DNA of 64,000 nucleotides from Hydrogenophaga sp. IBVHS2. Its GTDB lineage: Bacteria; Pseudomonadota; Gammaproteobacteria; Burkholderiales; Burkholderiaceae_C. Where the stretch lies: NCBI RefSeq assembly GCF_002127215.1, contig NZ_NFUT01000006.1:124001-188000 (forward strand), written 5' to 3'. Below, in pieces: positions 22,178-34,300 of the stretch. Positions within the stretch are counted from its first letter, which is position 1, and each line of letters opens with the position of its first letter. A program made the position numbers and the translations under genes. Below the pieces are notes generated by a model. The model made no database searches. It was not told where the DNA came from and saw only the letters and a list, made by a program, of their open reading frames with translations.

Positions 22178-22812
22178 GGGGTCGGTCCCGGCACGCACTG
22201 GCCGGACGTTTGAGGGTCGGGGTCGAAGCTGGCGCCCGGGGGCAGTTCCAGCCCGGCCGGCGGCTGCAACACCGTGCTCGGGGCTCCGTGGTCTTCCTGG
22301 ACGCGGCGGTTGCCGCGCAGGAACCGGTTGCGCTGGTCATTGCGAGGCAGGTAGCGGGCGAGTTCGGTGAGGGCCATCTCGTACACCCCCCGCTTGAACT
22401 CCACCACCACATCCAGCGGAACCCAGTAGTCGTTCCAGCGCCAGGCATCGAACTCGGGATGATCGGTGGCGCGCAGGTTCAGGTTCCAGTCCTGTGCCAC
22501 CAGGCGCAGCAGGTACCAGATCTGTTTCTGGCCTTTGTAGTGACCGCGTGCATCCCTGCGGATGAAGCGGTCTGGCACTTCATAGCGCAACCAGTCCCGT
22601 GTGCGGGCAACGATGGCCACGTGTTCGGGCTTGAGCCCGACCTCCTCGTGCAGTTCCCGGTACATCGCCTGCTCGGGGGTTTCGCCCCGATCGATGCCCC
22701 CTTGGGGGAACTGCCAGGAGTGGGAGCGGATGCGCTTGCCCCAGAACACCTGGTTCTTCTGGTTGAGCAGAATGATGCCGACATTGGGCCTGAAGCCTTC
22801 TCTGTCAAGCAT
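22174..22812 (-). CDS. rppH: RNA pyrophosphohydrolase RppH
   Basis: Nudix enzyme that removes pyrophosphate from mRNA 5' ends and starts RNase E-dependent decay. Residues 1-160 are the RppH core: [40 protein letters not shown] and the Nudix helix ELHEEVGL. The C-terminal ~50 residues are a variable Arg/Pro-rich extension not needed by the core. The start is placed at MLDREG, where the family begins; a 42-codon in-frame extension is judged spurious. Divergent from proS across an inverted repeat. Confidence 0.95.
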   Translation of the reverse strand: MLDREGFRPNVGIILLNQKNQVFWGKRIRSHSWQFPQGGIDRGETPEQAMYRELHEEVGLKPEHVAIVARTRDWLRYEVPDRFIRRDARGHYKGQKQIWYLLRLVAQDWNLNLRATDHPEFDAWRWNDYWVPLDVVVEFKRGVYEMALTELARYLPRNDQRNRFLRGNRRVQEDHGAPSTVLQPPAGLELPPGASFDPDPQTSGQCVPGPTP

Positions 22813-22843
22813 AATCAACCCCGAATTTTGAACTGCGGCCATT

Positions 22844-22860
22844 ATGCATCGGTGATGCAT
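22844..22860. promoter_or_regulatory. 17-bp inverted repeat between rppH and proS
   Basis: ATGCATC (22844-22850) and GATGCAT (22854-22860) are perfect mirror arms around GGT. It sits in the divergent intergenic space and overlaps a CATAAT hexamer that could be the rppH -10 box, so it could be an operator. Confidence 0.4.
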
Positions 22861-22985
22861 GCGCGCGTAGGGTACTGCCCCCCGTAGGTGCATGAACGGC
22901 GGCTGGTGGCGCCCGGTGCGGCCGCCTCCCCTCCTCATTCCCGCCGATCTGCAACGTTACGTGCCCCTCAGGGCACCGCGCCGCC

Positions 22986-24727
<1,742 letters not shown>

Positions 24728-24731
<4 letters not shown>

Positions 24732-25357
24732 AGCCGGAGGGCTGGACGCGGCGGGACGGCCTGCTGGCGCTGGCCGCCTGCGGATTGCCAGGGTGGTCGG
24801 CACCGGCGCGGGCCGGCGGTCAGATCGAGGAGCCTCTGGCCGATTCGGTGCGCGGCGCACTCAGTGCCGCGATTGCCAACACGGCTCCGCCGATCCCGGA
24901 GTTCACCGACACCGAAAGGCGACTTGCCTACCTGCGCTGGCTGGGTGCCACCAGCGACCGTCTCAAGCGACGCAAGCCCGATTTCCAGACCCGCATCGAG
25001 TTCCTGCAGACGGTGTGGTACGAGACCAAGCGCGCCGGCCTGGACACCACCCTGGTCATGGGCCTGATCCAGGTGGAGAGCGGCTTCCGCAAGTTCGCCA
25101 TCTCCAGTGTGGGCGCCCGGGGCTACATGCAGATCATGCCGTTCTGGGCGCGGCTCATCGGTGACGGCAACGTGCCTGCGCTGTTCAACATGCAGACCAA
25201 CCTGCGCTTCGGCTGCGTGATCCTGCGCCACTACCTCGACCGGGAGCGCGGTGACACCTTCATGGCGCTGGGCCGCTACAACGGCAGTCGGGGCAAGCCG
25301 CAGTACCCGAACGCGGTCTATGCGGCCCGCCGCCAGTGGGCGCACCCCGACGCCTGA
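24728..25357 (+). CDS. Lytic transglycosylase (SLT domain)
   Basis: Exported muramidase that cuts the MurNAc-GlcNAc bond of peptidoglycan, forming 1,6-anhydro ends. An N-terminal signal with a twin-arginine-like [14 protein letters not shown] stretch precedes the SLT domain. The catalytic Glu is in [20 protein letters not shown], followed by [13 protein letters not shown] and [15 protein letters not shown]. Length is 209 residues. Coupled to proS by an ATGA overlap, a pairing common in Burkholderiales. Confidence 0.9.
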
Positions 25358-25370
25358 AGCCCGGTCGGTC

Positions 25371-26378
25371 CTATTGCAGGAAGCCCATGCGGCCCTTGCC
25401 GTTGCCCGGGCGCGGCAGGTCGTCGGCCTCGATGCGGTAGCGGCCGTCCAGCCGGGCATTGCCGAACGCCGTGACCAGCGCCCGGCGCATCTCGCGCGGG
25501 GCCAGCGCGGCCAGGGCATCGAGCACATCGCTGGCGGGTTCGGGGTCGAAGCGCAGGCCCCAGTCGTGTTCGCTCAGGATGCCGCGGTACAGGTGTTCGG
25601 CGATGCGCCGGGCGGCCTCGTGCGAGGGCGGCGCGATCTCGTACACGTTCATGCGGTTGAGGATGGGCTCCGGGATGCTGCGCTCGTCGTTGGCCGTGGT
25701 CACCCAGATCACCTGGCTGGCGTCGATCGGCACCTCGGCGAACTCGTCGATGAAGTGCTGCGCGGTGTCGTGTTCCAGCAGGCTGTAGAGCGCGCCCAGC
25801 GGGTCGTACTGCGCGTCGGCGCTGGCCTTGTCGATCTCGTCGACCACGATCACCGGGTTGGCGTACTCGCCGTCCACCAGCGCCTCGAACACCTTGCCCG
25901 GCTTGGCGCCCTTCCATTGCGACGACGAGCCCGACAGCAGCCAGCCCGCCGTCATGCTGCTCATGGGCACCAGGGTCATGCCGGTGCCCAGCAGTTCGGC
26001 GATCTGGCGGGCGAAGTGGGTCTTGCCCACACCGGGTGGCCCGAGCAGCAGCATGGGCGTGACCTCCAGCGTGTCCTGGCTGTCCTGCGCCAGGGCGACA
26101 TGGCGCTTCACGTCGTCGAGCACCTCCCCGAAGTTGGGCAGCTGGTCGTAGAGCGGGGCCATGTCCGGCACGCCGGCGGGCTTGACCGCAAAGCGCTCCG
26201 GGCCGCGTTCCAGCATGCGCTGCCAGGTGTTCTTGAGCGCCTCGTACTCGCGCTCGTTGCCGCTGGCCAGCAGCTTGGACAGGCGCCGCTCGACCTGCGC
26301 CGACTCGAACACGCGGCGCATGCGTGCGATCGGAAGACCCCGGGGGGTCGAAGTCACCAGGCTGCGCGAGCTGCTCAT
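25371..26378 (-). CDS. Lon-like AAA ATPase without protease domain
   Basis: A 335-residue cytoplasmic AAA protein. Walker A is GPPGVGKT (113-120), Walker B VIVVDEIDKA and sensor 1 WVTTANDE, with an arginine-finger region in IPEPILNRM. The sequence around the P-loop resembles the Lon ATPase module, but there is no Lon substrate-binding N-domain and no Ser-Lys protease domain. The N-terminal ~90 residues are helical. The start MSSSRSLV is fixed by an AAGGAGAT ribosome site. Function unknown; a chaperone-like remodeller is inferred. Confidence 0.8.
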   Translation of the reverse strand: MSSSRSLVTSTPRGLPIARMRRVFESAQVERRLSKLLASGNEREYEALKNTWQRMLERGPERFAVKPAGVPDMAPLYDQLPNFGEVLDDVKRHVALAQDSQDTLEVTPMLLLGPPGVGKTHFARQIAELLGTGMTLVPMSSMTAGWLLSGSSSQWKGAKPGKVFEALVDGEYANPVIVVDEIDKASADAQYDPLGALYSLLEHDTAQHFIDEFAEVPIDASQVIWVTTANDERSIPEPILNRMNVYEIAPPSHEAARRIAEHLYRGILSEHDWGLRFDPEPASDVLDALAALAPREMRRALVTAFGNARLDGRYRIEADDLPRPGNGKGRMGFLQ

Positions 26379-26507
26379 GGGGATCTCCTTGTGGTCGATG
26401 TCCTGCGTTTCATTCAAGCACAAGGCATGCCTGCACTCAACGCCGGAAAAACCGGAGAAAACACCGCTTGACCTGCGCCACGCTGGTGCAGCAGGCGCCG
26501 CGCGTAC

Positions 26508-26530
26508 AAAAAAGCCACCCGAAGGTGGCC
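26508..26530 (-). terminator. Rho-independent terminator after grxD
   Basis: Read on the minus strand, GCCACC, loop TTCG, GGTGGC and then six T residues. A UUCG tetraloop on a GC stem with a T-run is a textbook terminator. It ends the hemA-prfA-prmC-grxD direction and isolates the AAA gene downstream. Confidence 0.88.
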
Positions 26531-26550
26531 TGGCCGTGTGCCGTTGCGGA

Positions 26551-26874
26551 TCAGCCCTGGGGGCCGAGCACCTGCTGGAGTTCGCCCGACTGGTACATCT
26601 CCATCATGATGTCGGAGCCACCGATGAACTCGCCCTTGACGTAGAGCTGCGGGATGGTGGGCCAGTTGCTGTATTCCTTGATGCCCTGACGGATCTCGTC
26701 GTCTTCCAGCACGTTGACCGTGGTCACCGTCTTGGGGTCCACGCCGCTGGCCTTGAGGATCTGGATGGCCCGGCCGGAGAAGCCGCACATGGGGAAGCTG
26801 GCGTTGCCCTTCATGAAGAGCACGATGGGGTTGGATTTGACCAGTTGGTCGATGCGGGTCTGGGTGTCGCTCAT
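26551..26874 (-). CDS. grxD: Monothiol glutaredoxin (Grx4/GrxD)
   Basis: Carries and transfers [2Fe-2S] clusters, with one glutathione per subunit, in Fe-S assembly. The 107-residue protein has the monothiol site [12 protein letters not shown] (CGFS, about residue 30), the glutathione-binding segment [19 protein letters not shown] and a typical C-terminus. It lies 48 bases downstream of prmC on the same strand and ends in a strong terminator. Confidence 0.96.
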   Translation of the reverse strand: MSDTQTRIDQLVKSNPIVLFMKGNASFPMCGFSGRAIQILKASGVDPKTVTTVNVLEDDEIRQGIKEYSNWPTIPQLYVKGEFIGGSDIMMEMYQSGELQQVLGPQG

Positions 26875-26922
26875 GGTGGGGGTCCTCGCGGAATGGGCCG
26901 CTGCGGCCCGGAACAGCCGTGA

Positions 26923-27756
26923 TTATCGTCCCGCAGGCCAGCGGCCTCCGCTGCACCGCGCAATGCCCGCGATGTCGTTGCGGCTGGCCACCCGCTCGAA
27001 GCCGGCTTCGTCCAGCAGGGCGCGGACCGCCGGGGCCTGGTCGTGGCCGTGCTCGAGCAGCAGCCAGCCGCCGGGCACCAGCGCGCCGGGGGCCTGCGCC
27101 ACCAGGGTGCGGATGTCGTCCAGGCCGTCGATGCCGGCGGTCAGGGCCGAGCCGGGTTCATGGGCGAGTGCCGGCAGGTGCGGGTCGGCCTCGGCAATGT
27201 AGGGTGGGTTGCTCACCAGCAATTCGAACCGCTCGCCCGGCAGCGCTGCCAGCCAGGCGCCGTGGGCGAAGCGCAGCGGCAGACCGAGGCGCTCGGCATT
27301 GGCCCGTGCCACGGTCAGGGCAGCGGTGCTGGCATCGGTGGCGGTGATACGCCAGTCCGGCCGACGGCTGCGCAAGGCCAGGGCGATGGCACCACTGCCG
27401 GTGCCCAGGTCGGCCACGCGCGCGGCGGGCGGCAGCTCGGCGGACAGCGACAGCGCCCACTCGACCAGGGTTTCGGTATCGGGCCGCGGCACCAGCACCC
27501 GGGCGTCGACCCTCAGCGACAGGCCGAAGAACTCCTGCTCGCCCCGCAGGTAGGCCATGGGCTCGCCGGCCTGGCGCCGCGCCACCAGGGCGTCCAGGCG
27601 GGCTGCAGCGTCGGCCGACAGGGGCTCGTCGCCATGGGCGGCCAGCCAGGCGCGGTCGTGCGGATCGCGGCCGGCCACCATGAGCAGCAGCATCTGGGCG
27701 TCCAGCCGCTCCAGGCCCCCGGCCAGCAGCGATCGCAGGGCGGTGTCGAGGGTCAT
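26923..27756 (-). CDS. prmC: Release factor glutamine methyltransferase PrmC
   Basis: Methylates the glutamine of the GGQ motif in release factors RF1 and RF2. The 277-residue protein has an N-terminal helical domain, the SAM motif [15 protein letters not shown] (about 115-129) and the substrate-glutamine motif SNPPYIAE. Its ATG overlaps the prfA stop by four bases, so the enzyme is coupled to its substrate RF1. The start agrees with this overlap. Confidence 0.96.
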   Translation of the reverse strand: MTLDTALRSLLAGGLERLDAQMLLLMVAGRDPHDRAWLAAHGDEPLSADAAARLDALVARRQAGEPMAYLRGEQEFFGLSLRVDARVLVPRPDTETLVEWALSLSAELPPAARVADLGTGSGAIALALRSRRPDWRITATDASTAALTVARANAERLGLPLRFAHGAWLAALPGERFELLVSNPPYIAEADPHLPALAHEPGSALTAGIDGLDDIRTLVAQAPGALVPGGWLLLEHGHDQAPAVRALLDEAGFERVASRNDIAGIARCSGGRWPAGR

Positions 27757-28838
27757 CGCGGGGCAGCCTCCAGCTCGGCCAGCAGCTCGGCGCCGCGCGC
27801 CACCTGCAGGGCATGGATGACCTCGCCCAGGTCGCCCTCCATCACCGCCAGCAGCTTGTACACGGTGAGGTTGATGCGGTGGTCGGTGAGCCGGCCCTGG
27901 GGAAAGTTGTAGGTGCGGATGCGGTCGCTGCGGTCGCCGCTGCCGATCAGGCCCTTGCGGGTGGCGGCCTCGCGGGCGGCGCGCTCGCTGCGGTCCTTCT
28001 CGCGCAGCCGGGCGGTGAGCACCTGCAGCGCCTTGGCCTTGTTGCTGTGCTGAGAACGGCCGTCCTGGCATTCAGCGGTGATGCCGGTGGGCAGGTGGGT
28101 CACGCGCACCGCAGAGTCGGTCTTGTTGATGTGCTGGCCGCCGGCGCCGCTGGCGCGGAAGGTGTCGATGCGCAGCTCGGCCGGGTTGAGCTGGATGGCC
28201 TGGGCCTCGTCGGGCTCGGGCATCACGGCCACGGTGGCGGCGCTGGTGTGGATGCGGCCCTGGGTTTCGGTGGCGGGCACCCGCTGCACCCGATGGCCGC
28301 CCGACTCGAAGCGCAGCCGGCCATAGACACCGTTGCCCTCGATGCGCAGCACCACTTCCTTGTAGCCGCCCACCTCGCCCGGCGATTCGCTCACCAGCTC
28401 GGTGCGCCAGCCCTGGCTGTCGGCATAGCGGGTGTACATGCGGGCCAGGTCGCCGGCGAACAGGGCGGATTCGTCGCCACCGGTGCCGGCCCGGATCTCG
28501 ACGAAGGCCGGACGTTCGTCGTCCGGGTCGCGCGGCAGCAGGAGTTGCTGCAACTGGCCGTCGAGAGCCTGCAGGTCGGCATCGCAGGCGGTCATTTCTT
28601 CCCTCGCCATGCCGGCCATGTCGGGATCGGCCAGCAGTTCTTCGGCCGCGGCCCGGTCGGCCTCGCGCTGCTGGTGACGGTCGAACACCGCGACCAGCTC
28701 GCCCAGATCGGCGTGCTCGCGGCTGAGCTGTCTGAAGCGCGCCATGTCGTCCACCACGTCGGGTGCGGCGAGCAGGGCGTCGAGCTCGTGCAGGCGCGCG
28801 CGCTGGCGCAGCAGGGTGTCACGGACGAAGGGCTTCAT
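27753..28838 (-). CDS. prfA: Peptide chain release factor 1
   Basis: Terminates translation at UAA and UAG. The 361-residue protein contains the catalytic [15 protein letters not shown] (GGQ near residue 235) and the region around RVTHLPTGI, with the PxT-type stop-codon recognition loop earlier in [16 protein letters not shown]. The C-terminal [20 protein letters not shown] is standard. The C-rich stretch before the ATG lacks a Shine-Dalgarno match, so translation may depend on coupling or on ribosomal protein S1. hemA lies 65 bases upstream. Confidence 0.98.
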   Translation of the reverse strand: MKPFVRDTLLRQRARLHELDALLAAPDVVDDMARFRQLSREHADLGELVAVFDRHQQREADRAAAEELLADPDMAGMAREEMTACDADLQALDGQLQQLLLPRDPDDERPAFVEIRAGTGGDESALFAGDLARMYTRYADSQGWRTELVSESPGEVGGYKEVVLRIEGNGVYGRLRFESGGHRVQRVPATETQGRIHTSAATVAVMPEPDEAQAIQLNPAELRIDTFRASGAGGQHINKTDSAVRVTHLPTGITAECQDGRSQHSNKAKALQVLTARLREKDRSERAAREAATRKGLIGSGDRSDRIRTYNFPQGRLTDHRINLTVYKLLAVMEGDLGEVIHALQVARGAELLAELEAAPR

Positions 28839-28903
28839 GGGGAGGGGAGCCGATCCGCCGGTCGGCAGCGGTGGCGGCAGGCGGTGTGGGCCCGGCGGGC
28901 GGG

Positions 28904-30193
28904 CTAGGCGGCGTCGCGCGGCGGCGTGCCTTCGCGCAGGAACAGGCGGGAGACGGTCTGGGCGGTGGCCGCACGCGAAGCGGCATCGCCGGCGTGCAGC
29001 TCGGCCAGGGTGCCGTGGAGCATCTTCTGGGTCAGGCCTTTGGCCAGCGCCTCCATCACCGCTTCCACCGGCTCGCCTTTGGCCAGCATCCGGCGGGCAC
29101 GGGCCATTTCGGCCTGCCGCCACGCATCGGCCTGGGCATTGATCTGCTGGATCAGCGGCACCACGCCGTGGGCGGGGTCGCGCTGTTCCATCCAGTGCAT
29201 GAAGCTGAGCACGCCCGCGTCGATGATGGCTTCGGCCTGGGCCACGGCGGCCTGTCGCTGGTCGCGCCCGGTCTGCACCACGGCGGCCAGATCGTCCACC
29301 GTGTAGAGGTAGACATCGCCCAGGTCCTTGACCTCGGCCTCGATGTCGCGCGGCACCGCCAGATCGACCATGAACATCGGGCGGTGGCGGCGCTTTTTCA
29401 GCGCCCGCTCGACGGCACCCAGGCCGATGATGGGCAGGGTGCTGGCGGTGCAGCTGATGACGGCGTCGAACTCGTGCAGGCGCTCGGGGATCTCGGCCAG
29501 GCGCATCACCTGGGCGCCGAAGCGGCTGGCCAGGGCTTCGCCGCGCTCCAGCGTGCGGTTGGCGATGGCCATCGAGCGGGGCGTGCGGGCGGCAAAGTGG
29601 GTGGCCGCGAGTTCGATCATCTCGCCCGCGCCCACGAACAGCACGCGGGTTTCCTTGAGGTCTTCGAACAGCTGCGAGGCCAGCCGCACGGCCGCGGCGG
29701 TCATGCTGATCGAGTGGGCGCCGATCTCGGTGGAGGTCCGCACCTGCTTGGCCACCGCGAAGGAGCGCTGGAAGAGCTGGTGCAGCGTGGAGCCCAGGGC
29801 GCCTGCCTCGTCGGCGGCGCGCACCGCGTTCTTCATCTGGCCCAGGATCTGCGCCTCGCCCAGCACCATGCTGTCCAGGCCGCTGGCGACCCGGAAGGCG
29901 TGGCGCGCCGCCTGATCGTCGCGCAGGACGTAGGCATGCTCCCGGAGCACCTGAGGGCTCACGCCGCCGGTCTGCGCCAGCCATTCCAGCGTGGGCTCCA
30001 CAATCGCGTGGTCGCCGGCGCCGTACAGTTCGGTGCGGTTGCAGGTGGACAGCAGCGTGGCCTCGGGTTGCCGGGGCAGGCTGCTGCGCAGGGTCTGGAG
30101 GGTGGGCTGGATCTGGTCCAGGGCGAACGCAAACCGTCCGCGCAGGTCGAGCGGGGCGGTGTTGTGGTTGATTCCCAGGGTCCAGACTGACAT
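28904..30193 (-). CDS. hemA: Glutamyl-tRNA reductase
   Basis: First committed step of C5-pathway tetrapyrrole synthesis: NADPH-dependent reduction of glutamyl-tRNA to glutamate-1-semialdehyde. The 429-residue protein has the catalytic cysteine in [11 protein letters not shown] (about residue 50), the [16 protein letters not shown] motif, the NADPH-binding [14 protein letters not shown] and a C-terminal dimerisation helix. The start [20 protein letters not shown] is where the family begins; an upstream in-frame ATG would add 26 unlikely residues. A TATAAT hexamer lies just seven bases upstream of the start codon (see promoter entry). Confidence 0.97.
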   Translation of the reverse strand: MSVWTLGINHNTAPLDLRGRFAFALDQIQPTLQTLRSSLPRQPEATLLSTCNRTELYGAGDHAIVEPTLEWLAQTGGVSPQVLREHAYVLRDDQAARHAFRVASGLDSMVLGEAQILGQMKNAVRAADEAGALGSTLHQLFQRSFAVAKQVRTSTEIGAHSISMTAAAVRLASQLFEDLKETRVLFVGAGEMIELAATHFAARTPRSMAIANRTLERGEALASRFGAQVMRLAEIPERLHEFDAVISCTASTLPIIGLGAVERALKKRRHRPMFMVDLAVPRDIEAEVKDLGDVYLYTVDDLAAVVQTGRDQRQAAVAQAEAIIDAGVLSFMHWMEQRDPAHGVVPLIQQINAQADAWRQAEMARARRMLAKGEPVEAVMEALAKGLTQKMLHGTLAELHAGDAASRAATAQTVSRLFLREGTPPRDAA

Positions 30194-30199
30194 GGCTCG

Positions 30200-30234
30200 A
30201 TTATAAATTTCGCCCCCGTCGTGGGGACTGTCAA
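30200..30234 (-). promoter_or_regulatory. Candidate hemA promoter
   Basis: On the minus strand a perfect TTGACA (30234-30229) is followed after 17 bases by GAAATT (30211-30206) and immediately by a perfect TATAAT (30205-30200). TTGACA to TATAAT is 23 bases, too long for one promoter. Either choice places the transcript start within about a dozen bases of the hemA ATG. Confidence 0.4.
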
Positions 30235-30240
30235 CTTTAT

Positions 30241-30501
30241 ATGACACTTTGGCTGTTAGCGGAACATGCAATCGGATTCCTGTTCCCGGCCCTGGCCGTG
30301 GGCGGGGTGCTGTGGCTGGCGCTGCGCACCCGCCGTACGGCCCGGCTGGGACCCGCCGCCCAGGCTTTGGTTCTGGTTCTGGTCGGGACGCTGGTGCTGC
30401 TGGCCGGGCTGCTGGTGTTCGGCCGGGATGGCAAGATGCTCACCTACGCGGCCCTGGTGCTGGTGCAGGGCACGGCCGGCTGGTGGTTGCGCGGGCGCTG
30501 A
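30241..30501 (+). CDS. Small membrane protein of unknown function
   Basis: An 86-residue protein with three hydrophobic segments (about 5-25, 38-60, 65-82) separated by the basic loop RTRRTAR and the short loop FGRDGK, ending GWWLRGR. No signal cleavage site or known domain is recognised. It starts in the narrow gap divergent from hemA, and its TGA abuts the stop of the convergent glycerophosphodiesterase gene (TGATCA). Loop charges suggest the central loop is cytoplasmic. A housekeeping membrane protein is possible, but no function is claimed. Confidence 0.65.
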   Translation: MTLWLLAEHAIGFLFPALAVGGVLWLALRTRRTARLGPAAQALVLVLVGTLVLLAGLLVFGRDGKMLTYAALVLVQGTAGWWLRGR

Positions 30502-31290
30502 TCAGGTCCGGATGTCGCCGCGGACCGGATCGAAGGCATCGACCCGGTCGGTGATCAGCCCGTCCAGGCCCATGCCGATCAGTCGCCGGGCTTCCTCGGC
30601 CTCATTGACGGTGTAGGTCAGGCAGCGAAGCCCGGCCTCCCGGGCCCGCGCCACACGCTCAGCGGTCCAGAGCCTGTGTTGCAGCACCACGGCGCAGCAG
30701 CCCAGCGCCATCGCCGGTTCGAGCCACCGGCGGTCGTCGGCGCCGTCGGGCAGCTGGCTGATCAGCAGACCCCGGGGCAGGTCCGGCGCCGCAGCCAGAG
30801 CGCCAGCCAGGGCCTCTGGGCGGAACGATGTGAGCAAAGGGCGCAGGGTCGGGTGGTCCGACCACAGCCGTCGGGCCTCCCGGCCCACCACGCGCCCGGT
30901 GAGATCGTCCGTGCCGGGGCTGGGCTTGATTTCCAGGTTGACCCAGTGGCCTTCCGGCTGTGCCAGGCTGAAAGCGGCCACATCGGCGAGGGTCGGCAGC
31001 CGTTCTCCCCGGAACGCCGGGGAGTGCCACGCGCCGGCATCCAGATCCGCCAGCCAGCTCCAGGGCTGCTCCCCCGCCGGGCCGCGTCCGCTGGTGGTCC
31101 GCTCCAGCGTGTCGTCGTGCAGCAGGAAGGGCACGCCATCGGCGCTCAGCCGCACGTCGCATTCGAGCATCCGGTAGCCGTGTGCCGCACCCAGGCGGAA
31201 GGCGGCCAGGGTGTTTTCAGGGGCCAGACGGCCAGCGCCCCGGTGGGCGATCCAGCGCGGGTAGGGCCAGGGTGCGGAAGGGGTCGGCAT
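30502..31290 (-). CDS. Glycerophosphodiester phosphodiesterase
   Basis: Hydrolyses glycerophosphodiesters from phospholipid turnover to glycerol-3-phosphate and an alcohol. The 262-residue protein is a GDPD TIM barrel without a signal peptide, hence cytoplasmic like UgpQ. The catalytic [16 protein letters not shown] (H and E ligands), [20 protein letters not shown] (E, D and second H) and VNLEIKPS are complete. The start [11 protein letters not shown] is chosen over an upstream ATG 18 codons earlier. No glycerophosphodiester transporter is adjacent. Confidence 0.92.
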   Translation of the reverse strand: MPTPSAPWPYPRWIAHRGAGRLAPENTLAAFRLGAAHGYRMLECDVRLSADGVPFLLHDDTLERTTSGRGPAGEQPWSWLADLDAGAWHSPAFRGERLPTLADVAAFSLAQPEGHWVNLEIKPSPGTDDLTGRVVGREARRLWSDHPTLRPLLTSFRPEALAGALAAAPDLPRGLLISQLPDGADDRRWLEPAMALGCCAVVLQHRLWTAERVARAREAGLRCLTYTVNEAEEARRLIGMGLDGLITDRVDAFDPVRGDIRT

Positions 31291-31382
31291 GGGCGGATTC
31301 TGCCGGCCCTTTGGCCCGTGCGGCCATGGGGCCTCAGGTACCATCGCGTGTTACTTTCAGCAGCCCTCCGCCGGCCGCCCCC

Positions 31383-34300
31383 ATGAACGCACCGACCCCG
31401 CTCCCGCTTCTCGCCCACGCCTCCGACGATGCGCCGCGCCTGCGCGAGATTCCGTACAACTACACCTCCCTGTCCGATCGGGAGATCGTGATCCGGTTGC
31501 TGGGTGAACGTGCCTGGTCCTTGCTGGACGGACTGCGGGGCGAACGCCGCACCGGCCGGTCGGCCCGCATGCTGTACGAGGTGCTCGGCGACATCTGGGT
31601 GGTTCAGCGCAACCCGTACCTGCAGGACGACCTGCTCTCGAGTGCCAAGCGCCGCACCCAGCTGGTCGACGCCCTGAACCACCGCCTGACCGAGGTGCAG
31701 AAGCGCCGCTCGGCCGACGACGCCGTGCGCGACGCCATGGTGGCCGAGCTGCTGCAGGCCGCCCGCGGCGCGGTCGAGCGGTTTGCGCGGTCGTTCGACG
31801 AGATGGCCGACCTCCGCCAGCGGGCCACCCGGGCGCTGCGCAAGCTCACGGCCAAGGACAACATCAAGTTCGACGGCCTGTCCCGGGTGTCGCACGTCAC
31901 CGATGCCACCGACTGGCGGGTGGAATACCCCTTCGTGGTGCTCACGCCGGACACCGAGGCCGAGATGGCCGGTCTGGTCAAGGGCTGTGTGGAGCTCGGC
32001 CTGACCATCGTCCCGCGCGGGGGCGGTACCGGCTACACCGGCGGCGCCATCCCGCTGACCTGGAAGAGCGCGGTGATCAACACCGAAAAGCTCGAGGCCA
32101 TGACCGAGGTCGAATGGGTCACTGTGCCGGGCCACGACGAGAAGCTGCCCACCATCTGGACCGAGGCCGGTGTGGTCACCCAGCGCGTGGCCGACGCCGC
32201 CGAACGGGCCGGCCATGTGTTCGCGGTCGATCCCACCAGCGCCGAGGCGTCGTGCATCGGCGGCAACATCGCCATGAATGCCGGTGGCAAGAAGGCGGTG
32301 CTGTGGGGCACGGCGCTGGACAACCTGATCAGCTGGCGCATGGTGACGCCCCAGGCCCAGTGGCTGGAGGTCACCCGTCTGGACCACAACCGCGGCAAGA
32401 TCCACGACGCCGAGGTCGCCACCTTCGAGCTGCGTTACTTCGAGGCCGACGGCCGCACCCCGGTGCGCACCGAGACCCTGAGCATCCCGGGCCGCACCTT
32501 CCGCAAGGAAGGCCTGGGCAAGGACGTGACCGACAAGTTCCTCTCGGGCCTGCCGGGCATCCAGAAGGAGGGCTGTGACGGCCTGATCACCAGCGCCCGC
32601 TGGCTGGTGCACCGCATGCCGGCGCACACCCGCACCGTCTGCCTTGAGTTCTTCGGCAACCCGAAGGACGGCGTGCCCAGCATCGTCGAGATCAAGGACT
32701 TCATGTTCGCCGAGCAGAAGCGCTCGGGCGTGCTGCTGGCGGGTCTGGAGCACCTGGACGACCGCTACCTGAAGGCGGTGGGCTACGCCACCAAGAGCAA
32801 GAAGGGCAACGGCGGCCTGCCCAAGATGGTGCTGATCGGCGACATCGTGGGCGACGACCCCGACGCCGTGGCGCGCGCCACCAGCGAGGTGATCCGCATC
32901 GCCAACACCCGCAGCGGTGAAGGTTTCGTGGCCATCAGCGCCGAGGCCCGCAAGAAGTTCTGGCTCGACCGCAAGCGCACCGCGGCCATCAGCAAGCACA
33001 CCAACGCCTTCAAGATCAACGAGGACGTGGTGATCCCGCTGCCGCGCATGGGCGAGTACACCGAAGGCATCGAGCGCATCAACATCGAGCTCTCGCTGCG
33101 CAACAAGATCGCCCTGGCCGATGCGCTGGAGGCTTTCTTCACCCGTGGCAACCTGCCGCTGGGCAAGACCGACGATGCCAGCGACATCCCCAGCGCCGAA
33201 CTGCTGGAAGACCGGGTGCAGCAGGCGCTGGCCCTGGTGCGCGACGTGCGCGAGCTGTGGTCGGGCTGGCTGGCCCGGGTCGATGCCCTGTTCCCCCAGC
33301 TGCAGGACCACACCCTGCGTGCCAGCTGGAAGACCCAGATCCGTGCTCCGCTGCAGCAGATCTTCAGCGGCTCGGCCTTCGGCGCCATCCTCACCGAATG
33401 CCAGGCCATCCACCAGCGCGTGCTCAAGGGCCGGGTGTGGGTGGCCCTGCACATGCATGCCGGCGACGGCAACGTGCACACCAACATCCCGGTCAACAGC
33501 GACGACTACGCCATGCTGCAGACCGCCCATGAGGCGGTGGCCCGCATCATGACCCTGGCCCGCAGCCTGGACGGCGTGATCTCGGGCGAGCACGGCATCG
33601 GCATCACCAAGCTCGAGTTCCTCACCGACGCCGAGCTCAAGCCCTTTGCCGACTACAAGGCCAAGGTCGACCCCGAGGGCCGCTTCAACAAGGGCAAGCT
33701 GCTGCGCCAGTCCACCGGCGACGCCGACGTGCGCAGCGCCGATCTGGCCCATGCCTACACCCCCAGCTTCGGCCTGATGGGACACGAGTCGCTGATCATG
33801 CAGCAGAGCGACATCGGCGCCATTGCCGATTCGGTCAAGGACTGCCTGCGCTGCGGCAAGTGCAAGCCGGTGTGTGCCACCCATGTGCCGCGCGCCAACC
33901 TGCTCTACAGCCCGCGCAACAAGATCCTGGCCACCTCGCTGCTCATCGAGGCCTTCCTGTACGAGGAGCAGACCCGCCGGGGCATCAGCATCCAGCACTG
34001 GGAGGAGTTCGAGGACGTGGCCGACCACTGCACGGTCTGCCACAAGTGCTACACCCCGTGCCCGGTGAAGATCGACTTCGGCGACGTCACCATGAACATG
34101 CGCAACCTGCTGCGCAAGATGGGTCAGAAGAGCTTCCGCCCGGGCAACGCGGCGGCCATGTTCTTCCTGAACGCCACCAACCCCGAGACCATCAAGGTGA
34201 TGCGTTCGGCCATGGTCGATGTCGGCTTCAAGGCCCAGCGGCTGGCCAACAACCTGCTGCAGGGCCTGGCCCGCCAGCAGACCAGCGCCCCGCCAGCCAC

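Noticed and set aside
30194-30271. Longer hemA protein starting at 30271
   Set aside because: It would add 26 residues before the conserved family start and run into the divergent gene.
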